A program made the translations under genes and the position numbers. A DNA stretch of 64,000 nt from Dryococelus australis (lineage: Eukaryota; Arthropoda; Insecta; Phasmatodea; Phasmatidae). Shown piece by piece: positions 1-11,075 of this stretch (positions are counted from its first letter, which is position 1; each line of letters starts with the position of its first letter). The stretch is from the NCBI GenBank assembly GCA_029891345.1, contig CM057006.1, positions 45,667,056-45,731,055 on the forward strand. The letters are read 5' to 3'. Below the pieces are notes generated by a model. It was not told the origin of the DNA and made no database searches. It saw nothing but the letters and a program-made list of their open reading frames with translations.

Positions 1-1277
1 GTAGATGTCCAGTCAGTTCACTTCAATTTAACACCAAGAGCTTGTGCCTGTAGGCCAGCAGTTGGTAACTGTCTCTTGCTGCCAGCCAGCTCCCTCCACC
101 ACCAGCATACAGTTAGAGGGGAAAGTTTTAAAAATAAACGGTGCGACAATAGCTTGGTTCCCTTGTGTCAGTTTCCCTTTTGCTTGTTACGTTTCCCCTG
201 CAGCCAGACATTGATCAATATTTTTCTTCTCCCTCCAAACTCTTACCAATGGAACTTGACGTGCCACAAGCGCTGTCGGATTCACATCCAAACCTCAGTC
301 TCTGGTGCTTTCTATAGTGTACTGCAGCGCCGACCACCGCTGCTCATTTTCACTCTGTACCGTTCCTATTTACAAGCGAGACAACACCTTGCTGCCTGAC
401 AGGCCGGCAATCCACAATTCACGCTCCAGTCTGAGTAGGTGAACCCACCCTCTCGCTGCCTTGCTCTGGCCGGCAGGCACCAGATGCGCATGCTCGCTGC
501 GCATCACGGGAGGTTTCCCACACCATGCCGCCTATCCCAGCCACCCTTCGCTCGCTATGTCTTTCAAGGGTATTTATTCCTTTGCATGCCCTTCAGACAG
601 AGCAGTTCACGGGCAATTACCGTCAGCTCTATAGCTGCAACTCTAGCCACGTTGTCATGCTTACTTTCTGCTGGATCAGTAAAACATAGCCATGCAACAT
701 TACTATTGTCAGAACTTGTGTTTATCAACACAACAGGCAGAACCTCTTGCCGTGGAGCCTTCTTCCAGCCACGAGTGTTGGCCACATGCCTCGTCCGCAC
801 CGGAAGTATTAATACTGGGGTCGCTCTCACCATAAACTTCAATTCATATTTCGTTGCCGCCCTGCAGTAAACAGCTTGCCAAACTTGGTTCCTCGTCTGT
901 CAGATGTTTGCGGGGACAGGTTGGAGATATATGTCTTGTAAACTCTTTCAGAGGGAATAAAAAATTTGTCTACCAGTATTTACACACATACGAAACGTGT
1001 TTATTATTAGTATCGGCGAGGTTAAAACTTTGCAGGTTGTAACAATTTGAATGTAATTTTCTTATGAACAAAATTTCCCAATGGTCCATTAAAAGAATAT
1101 GCAATTCCAAATGACAGTCTCATAGGAAGTGTTGGAAAACATTGCCTTCTCATGAAAGACATTAATCTAGTCTCTCCCAACTCCATCCACCCACAATCAA
1201 TTAATCAGAGCCTCAGCAGTATAACTTGGCCATAACTGGTATACTGCTGGCCCTGGTGATGACTTTCAGGCAATCAG
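1..1277. other. No recognisable gene or element
   Basis: This is mixed-composition sequence with chance open frames of up to about 140 codons that resemble no family I know. It is presumed to lie in the TPR intron downstream of the exon at 9591-9782. Confidence 0.6.
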
Positions 1278-1340
1278 GATAGGTAGGGGAGGGTGAAGGA
1301 TAGGTAAGGGAGGGTGAAGGATAGGTAGGGGAGGGTGAAG
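1278..1340. repeat. 21-bp minisatellite, 3 units
   Basis: Three consecutive units of 'gataggtaggggagggtgaag' occupy 1278-1298, 1299-1319 and 1320-1340, with a single substitution in the middle unit. Because 21 is a multiple of 3, the minus strand reads as a short Pro/Ser/Thr/Tyr repeat. That reading looks like a by-product of the repeat and not a gene. Confidence 0.92.
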
Positions 1341-3794
1341 AGTCCCTCGACGTGTAAGCCATGTATACCTGCCGGAGTGGAACATCACAAGCCTGCACTC
1401 ACATTTAAGGGCAACACGAAGATTCCCTTAGCCACTGTATTTAGTTCAGCTGAGGTCCCTAAACTTCCTTTTCATTATTTCGAAATAAAGAAATTAAGAC
1501 ATCATCAGATCTTTTTTTAATCACCGCATATTCAACATTACCTGCATGCTGCCATCAGCTAACTCCCTAACGTAATGCATAAAAGGCTTAAAAATGCTAA
1601 TAAACCATCACAGGGTTCTTACACTTATAAACAGATCAGCATACTAACTTAAATAATCTCTCTTACACTAGTCTGATAATACACACTATATATGTAACAA
1701 AAAAACTTTACAATGAACGTGCTCCCTGACTGCCTCTCAGAGGCTGCACAAACAAACATGCCTTCATTTATACCTGCTCATACTGGGTGAGGGGTGAAGG
1801 GATGGATCACTCTGGGTATCTGATTCATGCACTGCGTGGACAGTAATTGACAGGGGGTTCCCAACCCTGCACTCGGTCAATGAGCATTTCAACCTATCAG
1901 TAGCACATGGCTCTCAACTTCTATTGATACGGCGACACCCTACAGTCGACATCACATGCTGCATGCCCGTCAAAGCTGCTGAGCAGTAGGGGTCATTGTA
2001 AACACACCACACATCTTTCAACAAAAGTTTACACAGCATCACTAACAACCGATGACTGAGTATTGGCAGGTTGACCTATTAAAACATTAATTTTGCCGCC
2101 AGAACAACTTATGTGGACTGATACGTGATGCTATCTGGGACAAGATGATTATTCTCAAAGTCAGAAACAGGGGACTTTGTTAGTACTGGCCACAAGCACT
2201 TACTATGGGTGGTTTGGCTAACTCTACTTGCATCCTACAGGCAGTGTCATTGGGCAACTGGGTACGAAATCTTCTACGGCCTTGGCTACTGGACGGGGTG
2301 CTGGTTTAGGGGCCTGCAGCTTATGTTCAATGACACTTGGTCGGCTGAGAGATGGGACAGGTTTACTGGTTGAGCTCTGTTTACTGGAGTTACTGCTGCT
2401 GTACCAAGAACTGCTGCTGCTGCTTTTGGTCTGGCTGCTGCTCCACAGGCACAGTTTTAAAAGTTAAAACGAACTATCCACTGAGGATGAAAACACTAAT
2501 TTAAAAGTTTTGAGTGCTGGAGGTTCTCTGCAGACTCGGATAGCTGCGAATAGAGAACCAAGGGTACGCAAGTCCAACTGGTACACTTTCTCCATATCGA
2601 ATGTCTGCTATAACTAAATGCGGGTTCCAGCTCTCTGGAATCTTCTGGGGAGGATGAAACAGGAGGAGGGGGGGGGGGGCAGTTGGGAGGTTTAGCCCCA
2701 CCAACTTGTGAGTGGCTTAAGCTCATTCTCGGTGGGTTACTTGACAAACTGCTTTACTGGGCTGGGTGCAACCCCATGCAGACTGGTAGGCAGTAGTTGC
2801 CTTCCTCTCCTTAAGGTCCTTCCCATCTCTCTTGGTGTAGAGTATTAGGTGCATGGAACTTATCCCGGGAGATAGGGCGACGCACATTCCCTATCCATGC
2901 ATGTTCTGCCAACTACATGCACCAGAATGACGCTGAGTAGTACAACCTTATTCCTCATCCAGCAACACAAATGGTGCAGTGGTTGAAGAGCGGGTTCCCT
3001 CGGAGGTGCTCCAATAGCTTCGACAGGTGAACCTCTTGAGCAGACAGGTCCGACCCAGAGCCAACCAAATACTCCCTCTGGCAACACAAACCGTGCAGTG
3101 GACGGGTGCAAGCTGGTCTGGTGACTTACCCTATAAGCAGGGATGTGATTAGTGGTTGTGGTTCTACCGTTCTGCACACATGGTGTCCTGAATGTGTGAC
3201 CATCGAATGGTGTGTGTTCTTTTCGTATGAATTCCCCCATCTCGACGAACTCGTAGTCCTACACTAGGCCAGTAGGCACCGAATGGTATTGGCAAACCCT
3301 GTCTCCTGCTCCACTCTACAGGATGTACGATGTTTACTATGGTTGTCTGGAAGTACTCAAGGGAAAATTAGAGATCAGATAGGATCAGAATGTGTTTATT
3401 CTGTAAGGAATAAGACACAATGGCCCATACTATCTCCTGTCTACCCAGAGTTGACCGCCATTATGTATTCGGTTACCAATGATGCACACGTAGCCCCCTC
3501 GCAAGGAAAATTACTGTACAAACATAGCCAAACATTATGCACCAAGCCAGAGTCCCAGCGCCAGCAGAGGAGTAAATCCCCATAACAGTGACTAAGGCGC
3601 ACCTGCAATTTTTTTTAGGTGGTGACACGAAGCGTCACGAATCAGCGAAGCTTGGAGTTTCCCTATAAATGATTGTCATGTGTAGCCTATTTGCACTGAG
3701 AAATAATGTGTTTCTGTTTTGCAATTTAACATATTTTTGTACTATTTGTAATATTACTGCTCTCATGAAAATCTGTTCAATTGCAAAAAGATTG
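1341..3794. other. Unassigned intronic sequence
   Basis: This stretch is somewhat richer in GC than its surroundings, with CTG-rich low complexity near 2390-2440 and a G run near 2670. Two copies of a 'caacacaaa..gtgcagtgg' phrase lie about 110 bp apart, near 2960 and 3080. Open frames of 100-126 codons here resemble nothing I recognise. No gene is supported. Confidence 0.5.
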
Positions 3795-4018
3795 AACTGA
3801 ACATTACCTAAATTGACAATGTTACCAATACAAATTAGAAATACGATAGTGGGGAGGACTATGAACTGGAGGGAAATTGAGGGGTAAAAGTTTATAATGA
3901 AAATGTACATATTTTGTATTTTTTTACCCTACAATTTCCCTGATCATAGCCCTCCCCACTATCGTATTTATAGCTTGTATCGGTAATGTTGTCTATTTAG
4001 TTAATGTTAGGTTCAGTT
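3795..4018. repeat. Imperfect palindrome (hairpin or MITE-like), arms about 100 bp
   Basis: The left arm, starting 'aactgaacattacctaaa' and running through 'atacgatagtggggagg', is the imperfect reverse complement of the right arm, which contains 'ccccactatcgtat' and ends 'ttaggttcagtt'. The arms extend about 100 bp each way from a short AT-rich centre near 3895-3920. A third, direct copy of the right-arm core ('acaatttccctgat..catag..ccccactatcg') lies at about 4059-4127. This looks like a miniature fold-back element with an adjacent partial duplicate. Confidence 0.82.
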
Positions 4019-4058
4019 TTTTTTTGTTGTAATTTAATGTATTTTCATAAATAAATAT

Positions 4059-4127
4059 TACATTTTCATATTTTTCACCCATTTTACCCCACAATTTCCC
4101 TGATCTTCATAGTCCACCCCACTATCG
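4059..4127. repeat. Partial direct copy of the neighbouring palindrome arm
   Basis: 'cattttcatatttttcaccc' followed by 'acaatttccctgat' and 'ccaccccactatcg' repeats the right arm of the palindrome at 3795-4018 in the same orientation, with small indels. Confidence 0.72.
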
Positions 4128-4599
4128 TTTTTGGGGTTTCTATTGATCAAACGTTGATGCCCCTAATAAATTCGAGTTAGTAGAGTGGATTTATACCACT
4201 TCCAGAGATTTTGTTTTCTTCAGAAAAGCCCTTATTTTGGAATTTTACCAAACAAAGGGCACGTAAAACATATATCATACAAATGATTTTGCAGAATTAA
4301 GAGCACCATATTGGATAGAGAAAATGATTTTTCTAAGTGGCTAACCTGCCTATTACAAAGCACCAATAACACAAGTGTACCAAATCCAGCCCTGTAATTG
4401 TGGTAATCATACAAGTTAACTAACTCAGATGTCACATAATTCTACGAGTTTTGGCTGAAAATTCAGATTATTGGGACTACCACAAGTTATGGTACGTATG
4501 TATGTAAGTTACAAGTTATGGCATTACATATGTAAAATATATGATAAACATATAGCCTATTTCATGTAAATGGGGTAAATTTTGACAGTTCTAGAAAAT

Positions 4600-5470
4600 T
4601 AGCATGGCCACAATGTATCCTTCCACCACAGCTGTTTTGTCACTGAAGGAAAACACGTTTGTAAACAAATGTTTCTGAGTCCAATGTACACTTGCATTTT
4701 CCGCTTTCCTCGTGTTTCCTGTCGTGACAGGCAATGAAAGACTGACATTAGCTAACTTCCATCCAGTAATTAATGTAGGATATTATAGCTAGTTTGGCAT
4801 TCCAACCTGTTTAATTTTTGTAATTACTTAGTTAAATTTGTTCGGGTCCTATTTTATTTTATTTCGAGGGGAAAAAGGAAACAGTGAAGCACATGATGGG
4901 AGGGGTGAGGGGGGGGGGGGGGGCTAGAGTTTTACATCTTTCGTGAGAATGCATAATTTTGATGTTCTTATTAGTGTGTGGCATTTTGAGTTGCATATTG
5001 TTTTAATGAAGCAGTGAAAAATTGCTCATATGGAAATAACATTTAAATTATTTAACTTTGAAACTTTTAACGATAATGAAAAAACAAAACGTGATACATA
5101 CGTTGCTGTTCATACTCGTACAGATGCATCAATATATACACATACACACACTTTGACTGAAGTTAACCTTACAATCGTTGAATTTACGATATACACAAAT
5201 AAACAAATATTATTCACTCACTACAAAAGAGTGGAAAGTGTGGCTTTTTCAGGCCACATGCATTACAATAACTATATTAACAGTTTACAAATACATTTAC
5301 AAAACACGCAAACTTACTGTTTGTAAAATTCGCAACCTCTTGAAAACGTGTTTTTCTATGGCAATCCTTGCAAGTTTACTTCACTAAAATCACATTTGTT
5401 CGTCACTAGCATTAAATAATTTATCTGCAGAATCATTCCGTAAAATCAACATTGCACACGTTTCCTGAAA
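4600..5470. repeat. Dispersed repeat, copy 1 (partner at 49.1-49.75 kb)
   Basis: Stretches of this region recur in the same order at about 49110-49740. Shared phrases include 'tccaccacag', 'gtaaacaaatg', 'gttagctaacttc' (attagctaacttc here), 'gaataacat' (gaaataacat here) and 'aaacttact'. On the minus strand, both copies hold an exon-like tract that ends at a GTAAGTTTG donor-like sequence (near 5310 here). The copy is clearly diverged and may be a transposon or a duplicated gene fragment. I cannot name the family. Confidence 0.6.
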
Positions 5471-7065
5471 CCAACAAACTTAAACTTAGAAACGTTAATT
5501 ATATTTGTGTCACTTCATTGTGGACGGCAGGAAGGAAGGAAGATGGCGGAACAAGCAGTTTTACGAAGCGGTAAACACGTGCCGATTAGCATTACAATTC
5601 ACTCAAGAAAACGTACTACCACGGAACCTATAACCAACTATACTTAAAGAAAGAAAATAAAAAAATAATTAACTATAGATTAAATATTCCGACAACACCA
5701 ACAAGATATTTGTATATCAAACACGATGAGAAAAAGGCACACGCACAACGGCGTTCGCCTGGTTGGAAACTGGAAACATAAACATGGCTAGTTATTGGCT
5801 GGAAACGTTTACTGTTCGTATGTGTCGACCTACTCTGTCATAATTGCTAAAAATGTTTTTTACAGTACAGTCACAAATAGCCAAGAAAATTTAATATTGC
5901 TTTAGAAACATAATTTAAACCATAAATGTTGTAAGAATAATTAAGATTTTAAATTAAAACTTTTAGATATGGATACTATTTTCTTCCAAAGCCATCATCA
6001 AATTTGCCAACTTAACAACATTGATCCCGCAACAATTCATCAGCTGATACAATACTGTACAAACGAGAGCATTTGATGTTTACATAGTGTGTACGTTGGT
6101 CAAATTGTCAGATTTTACCCCACTTATATGAAACAGACTACACCATAACTCATGTACTCTATAAGGAATATTAATTTATGAGATTCAAAACCATATAACC
6201 AAAATTTGAGAACAAAAAAGCTGGAGATTAAAATGCCCAAGTGGGAAAACAGGAGAATGGGTGTAAAAGCATGTATCTCCCACCTAAAGCTAAGAGGTTT
6301 GCAGGTATGAATCAATTTATGCACCAATCATTGTACAAGAACATATCTTTTCCGTCATAGATATTGTATTTATAATGCCTTGTTTGATAAAATGTCAAGC
6401 ACATAAAAGGCAGTCCACACAAAACTGTACAAACTGTATGCATGTTTTTGTCCACCTACAAAGGAAAATAACAAGCAGTTTATGAAAAATGTAAACTTAT
6501 AAATTCATTAACTGATAAATTAGAGAAGTTATGTTAAAAATCTGTACCAGAAACACCAGAGATGCATAGCTAATGAGAGGAATAAAGAGGTACACAACTA
6601 CACTACCACTTGCTTATGTAAGAATATGGCATAGTCTGCTAATCCACTAAGTAACCAGAAAACAACATAACTAATCAACAGTTCACAGTGGTGACAATGC
6701 TACATGTGTAAAAAAAAACAGTTATGAGAGAGTGGTTGATATCTCTGGAAGTTTCAGTTAAAAATTAAACTATTTTATGGTTTTGCAGGTGTATTTAAGC
6801 TTAAGTTTACAGTACTTGTGTGACTGAAGATGGCAATAAGAGCAAAAGTGAAACTGACTATAGTTTTAGACTTTTTTCGTACAGAATGTTTTCTAAAGTT
6901 AAGCAAATAACTGTTCAGTGTCTTTGCTTATTGGTAGAACAACTAATAGGCTTCCGAGCTAGCAACAGAAATGAAAATAACAATTTGAAGTATAAAAAGA
7001 ATTAGCTGCACCAATTAATGTCAACCTGCTGGTTTTTAAGCATATAACAATTCAGGAAAAACAGT
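5471..7065. other. Unassigned; contains an AAGATGGCGG motif
   Basis: This is AT-rich sequence with no recognised element. At 5540-5549 there is 'aagatggcgg', the form bound by YY1 at some animal promoters. Its ATG at 5543 opens a short frame of about 35 codons, which could equally be a first-exon stub. Nothing downstream supports a gene. Confidence 0.4.
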
Positions 7066-7262
<197 letters not shown>

Positions 7263-7829
7263 TGTAACTTATTGCATTGTACGAGTAAGCATAAGATCAG
7301 GCGAGCAATAATCCAAAACGTGCACATCTTGTTACGAAAAGCATGCCGCCACGATGAATCTTTCGCAGCTCGCACGCTATTGGCTTTCAGCTGATTGAAT
7401 TTCAAAGTTTACTTTAAGAATGTGGATTAATGACTGAGTTTCTCGGAATGTGACTCAGGATGCAGTAAACCTTCCAGATCAAGGCCAGAGACAGTATTTA
7501 AGTGAGACGGGACTCCAAGCCGGGTTGTTTATTAGAATCAGGAGTTTGGGCAATGGTGCGGCCTTATGCCACAGACGACAAGCCAGAAGTAGTACCTGAA
7601 GTGACCAGCAGGAGGAAAATCTATGAATGTGCGAATTGATGCAGTGAAGAGTGTGACTGGCAGGCTGGACTATTGGATTGAATTAGTGAGTAAAAGACAT
7701 TTCAAATGATGGCAACAGACAGACTAAATACGTATTAAGGACGAGTGTGAGTTCACTGACTATAACCAGAGACGTAGAGAAGGGCTTCAATAAGAGTTGA
7801 GATAAACAAATACTGTGCTCACCGAGAAA

Positions 7830-7979
7830 TAAAAAGAGTTATATGTAATAGAGATAGATATATAAATGCTGTAAATAATAGCTGTGTGAATAAATTAGAA
7901 TAAAATTTAGTTCTTTTATTTTTACTAAGATCTCCATCCCTCACGAACTCGGATACCGCTCCTCAGGCATCTTGTAACA
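7830..7979 (+). repeat. Possible solo LTR, 3' end of copy A
   Basis: The tract from 'gagatagatata' through 'aataaatt', 'cttttatttttactaa', 'tctccatccctcacgaac' to 'ttgtaaca' matches 55500-55652 along its length. An AATAAA-type signal lies about 80 bp before a terminal ACA, as expected at the 3' end of an LTR. Similarity fades 5' of about 7830, so the left limit is unresolved; the LTR could begin near 7420. No internal retroelement genes adjoin it. Confidence 0.45.
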
Positions 7980-8939
7980 ATATGAAGGGAAAAAATTATA
8001 ACATTGCATCTGATGTATAGAAAATGAGGCATAATAACTACTGACAATTTCATTAGTTTCTTTTGCCACTGTCATCTGTTGGCTTAACACAGTTCCACTG
8101 TACATATACTACCAGAAATTAAACTTTTCACTGTACATATACTACTAAAAAAAATAAATAACATTGAAGGTACTGGTTTCTCTAGAGAAAACACATTTTT
8201 TTGTTGGCATTACTAGAGGGCAGTGTATGCAATGACTAAGGGAGCAAGTGCTGGCTGTGGAATAATACGGACTCTAGTACAGTCTCCTAAATATCTCTAG
8301 TACAGTCCCCTAAATATCTGAGACACATCACCAGTTATATATCTGCAGTGGAAGCACCCCGTAATTTTTATACCACAATGTGTCCCAGAGTTATATTGAA
8401 CATAATTTGGCACGCCAAGACAGTAAAGGGATAGTGTTTGTGTAATTGGCGAAATATGAACAAGGCTGTTTCATTGGTCTCCATGAAGTCGGATTGCCAT
8501 ATAAGAGAACTGCATAATACACTGGACAAGAAGAGATGGCAATACATCAATGTTGGTGCTGTTAGACAAAGCAAGGTGAAGTGTCAACATGAACTAGTTC
8601 CAAACATCACTACTGTACTTCCAAACAATAAGATTATATAGAAACACAACAAATTGTTGTATCATTGCAAAGAGTACAATGCACAGAATATAATGGAGAG
8701 TACAATGGAGAGAGCACGAGAGCGAGAGACAGATAGATGGAGAAAAAGAGACAGAGAACTAAGAACAGTAGCATAAGGGACGAGGACCATCTGCAACAGT
8801 TTCCTCGAAACTGGCCGTGACCATTAAACAGACTTCCACCTAACCACTGTGTTGTGTTCCATGACATGACCAGATTCTGACTTAATGGATACACTGCACA
8901 AATACACAGAACCAACGCCTGAAAAAATGACGTGGCACG

Positions 8940-9330
8940 CCATCACCTATCAAATTCATTCACCTCTGGTGTTTGTATAGGGAACATTGAACAGTGCATG
9001 CTGCATCCAGAATATCATCCAACCTGTTCTGCTGCCATTCATAAAATAGGTAAACAACAAAAAAAAAAAAATGTTTCAAGTAAGTCAACCAATGCTCTCT
9101 CCTAGGCGTTTATTAAATTGCCTAGCCAGTACAATCACCAGAACTGTTCCCCACTAAGTATGTGTGGGACAAGACTGAACACTACCCACCACTGTCTTTG
9201 AAACCAACAAGGATCCCTGCCCAAATGCACCACCAGATGGAACGTGCATAGAATGTCATTTCACTAGAATAAACTTGTTACCTCTACGAGTAGCAGCAAA
9301 TACTGCTCCTAGAGGATGCTATCCAGAGCA
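8940..9330 (+). pseudogene. Tc1/mariner-superfamily transposase relic
   Basis: One frame reads 'SPLVFV*GTLNSACCIQNI' and then 'QPVLLPFIK'. This corresponds to the central 'GTLN..RY...IL.P.LLPF' block of Tc1-like transposases. Further on, a frameshifted tract matches the 'WPAQSPDL.P.EHVWD' block (near 9125-9175) and then 'QMERA*NVI', the C-terminal 'Q...AW..I' block. Several stop codons and at least one shift separate the blocks. The original transposase sense is plus, opposite to TPR. The part from 8640 to 8940 may hold more of the N-terminus but is too decayed to claim. Confidence 0.62.
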
Positions 9331-9590
9331 GTGAAACAGCATTTTGATACTCCACACACACCCTACATGTAAGTATGAACTTGTGTGAATGACTGTAGGG
9401 ATAATATTTCCATCTCCTAGGACAAAGCCACAGGTGTTATTTTTTTCATCTTTCAGTAGTGTAATAATACAAACACAAAGAGCAATTTAATATAGCACAG
9501 TTCCATTTAAACAATATAAACAATAACATGCAAATTTGTCTTATATTAAAAGTGAGAAACTATACACAAAAAATGCTTAAGTTCTGATAC

Positions 9591-9782
9591 CTGTTTCGAT
9601 AAATCCATAACTACTGACTCACACATTCGCCTTTCATTTTCAGACTGACTCTTCTCTTTTGCTGCCTGCTCTAGTGCTGCTTTGATATCATCTATTTGCC
9701 TGACCTGCTCATCAATGGTCTGCAGAGCTTTACTGTATTCTTTTTTCTGCTGTTTCAAGTATGGGGCCTTTGCTTCAAATTC
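9591..9782 (-). CDS. Tpr: TPR/Megator-like protein, exon with 'EFEAKAPYLKQQ' motif (most 3' exon in window)
   Basis: This is a 192-nt exon of exactly 64 codons. The acceptor is 'gttaacatttcag' and the donor 'AAACAG|GTATCA'. It starts 'EFEAKAPYLKQQKKEYSKAL' and ends 'VVMDLSKQ'. This is the clearest match in the window: vertebrate TPR has '[20 protein letters not shown]' about 60 residues before 'VKDLSQQI', and the preceding exon aligns directly upstream of it. I found no continuation exon between 1 and 9590, so the next exon probably lies beyond the left edge and the first 9.6 kb is intronic. Confidence 0.95.
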
Positions 9783-10755
9783 CTGAAATGTTAACATAAT
9801 AGACGTGACAAAACAAATCAGGGGCCCTATTTCCTAACTTGAGCTTGCTTAAAGCCAGCCCCCAACACTGCCTTTGTGATACAGAAAGCCATGAAAATGG
9901 TTACTTGTAAATATCTTTATATAGTATTCTGTAAGCCATATCTTTATCGATATCTCTGTGCTAAGACGTGAAAATGCTGCAGGCCGTGTTCTGAAATAAA
10001 CAAAATGCTTGTTGAATTATATTTTTCCATTATTACAGAGTGTCTTGCATCACATATTTTGTTTAATACAGTGTACTGAGTAACACTTCTACAATAAATT
10101 TACTTCTCACTATGATACAATATTTCGTATGGACCTAGTTTATTTTGTGCATCATGAGATAGCAACACTAACCCACCGCTGAATCTCTTAGTTACATTAG
10201 GGTGAGAGTATCGCTAGCGAAAAATACAATATACATCTTAAATATATTCTAGACACAGTTTATTTGTGCAGAAATATAATTGAATATAATATTCATTCTC
10301 TTAGGGGGCATTTTAATTTCAACAAATTTTTTCCCTGTGGGGTGTGTTTGCTAGAATTAACCTCAATATATCTATCATTTTCGTTCCACAGTCATTCATA
10401 CATGTTGGACTGTCTTTAGATAATGACAGTCATGGCAACAATCAACATATTAAGTTACAGAGTATAATTTTTCCTTGCAAATATAAATACCAGGTAAATG
10501 TCTTTATATGACAGTAAAAGGTTACACAACACATTCAAGCAAGTACAAATAAAAATCATTAATTAAAGAGGGATGGAATTAAGTTTGGTATGTATAAAGT
10601 TAGAATACATGATGAAATTCTTTTCTTGTCCCAAATCTAAAACTATGATCAAAAACTAAGCACAGTATCTAAAATTTCTCAAGCAGATTGCTTAAAAATC
10701 AAATAAATCTGCAGAGATATTGTGCATACATTACACAAGATACTTGGTAACACCA
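9783..10755. other. Unassigned intron sequence
   Basis: AT-rich sequence upstream of the exon at 9591-9782. No gene, repeat or motif was recognised. Confidence 0.5.
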
Positions 10756-11075
10756 GATGTCCCAAAAGTCTCCATACATAGGGAATACACAAATTTACAG
10801 AATGTTCTCAATATATTGGCCATTAAATTGCAGACACAAATTAACGCATTCGCACCAGTTTTGCCAAAGATCTAATGCTTTTGTTGCAAGTAAAATGCTG
10901 TTGTCATGTCAAAAAAGCATCGAGACAATCCTCCTAAGTGATACTTGATGTCTTGCAAGATGTTTGGCAAAACTGGCGCAAACACGTTGATCTGTGCCTG
11001 CAATGTAATGGCCAACATATTGAGAACATTCTGTAAAGTTGTATATTCTCTATGTATGGAGACTTTTGAGACATC
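10756..11075. mobile_element. 320-bp fold-back element with long inverted arms
   Basis: The left arm (10756 to about 10905), beginning 'gatgtcccaaaagtctccat', is the imperfect reverse complement of the right arm (about 10945-11075), which ends 'atggagacttttgagacatc'. The arms run nearly to the centre, leaving a spacer of only about 40 bp. Each arm read outward opens the same frame, starting 'MSQKSPYI' and passing through 'YRMFSI.WPL.CRH'. This follows from inverted duplication and is not a gene. The structure fits a non-autonomous element made of two terminal inverted repeats. Confidence 0.88.

Noticed and set aside
439-870. 143-codon open frame near the left edge
   Set aside because: No family resemblance, no start context or exon structure, and a competing frame on the other strand.
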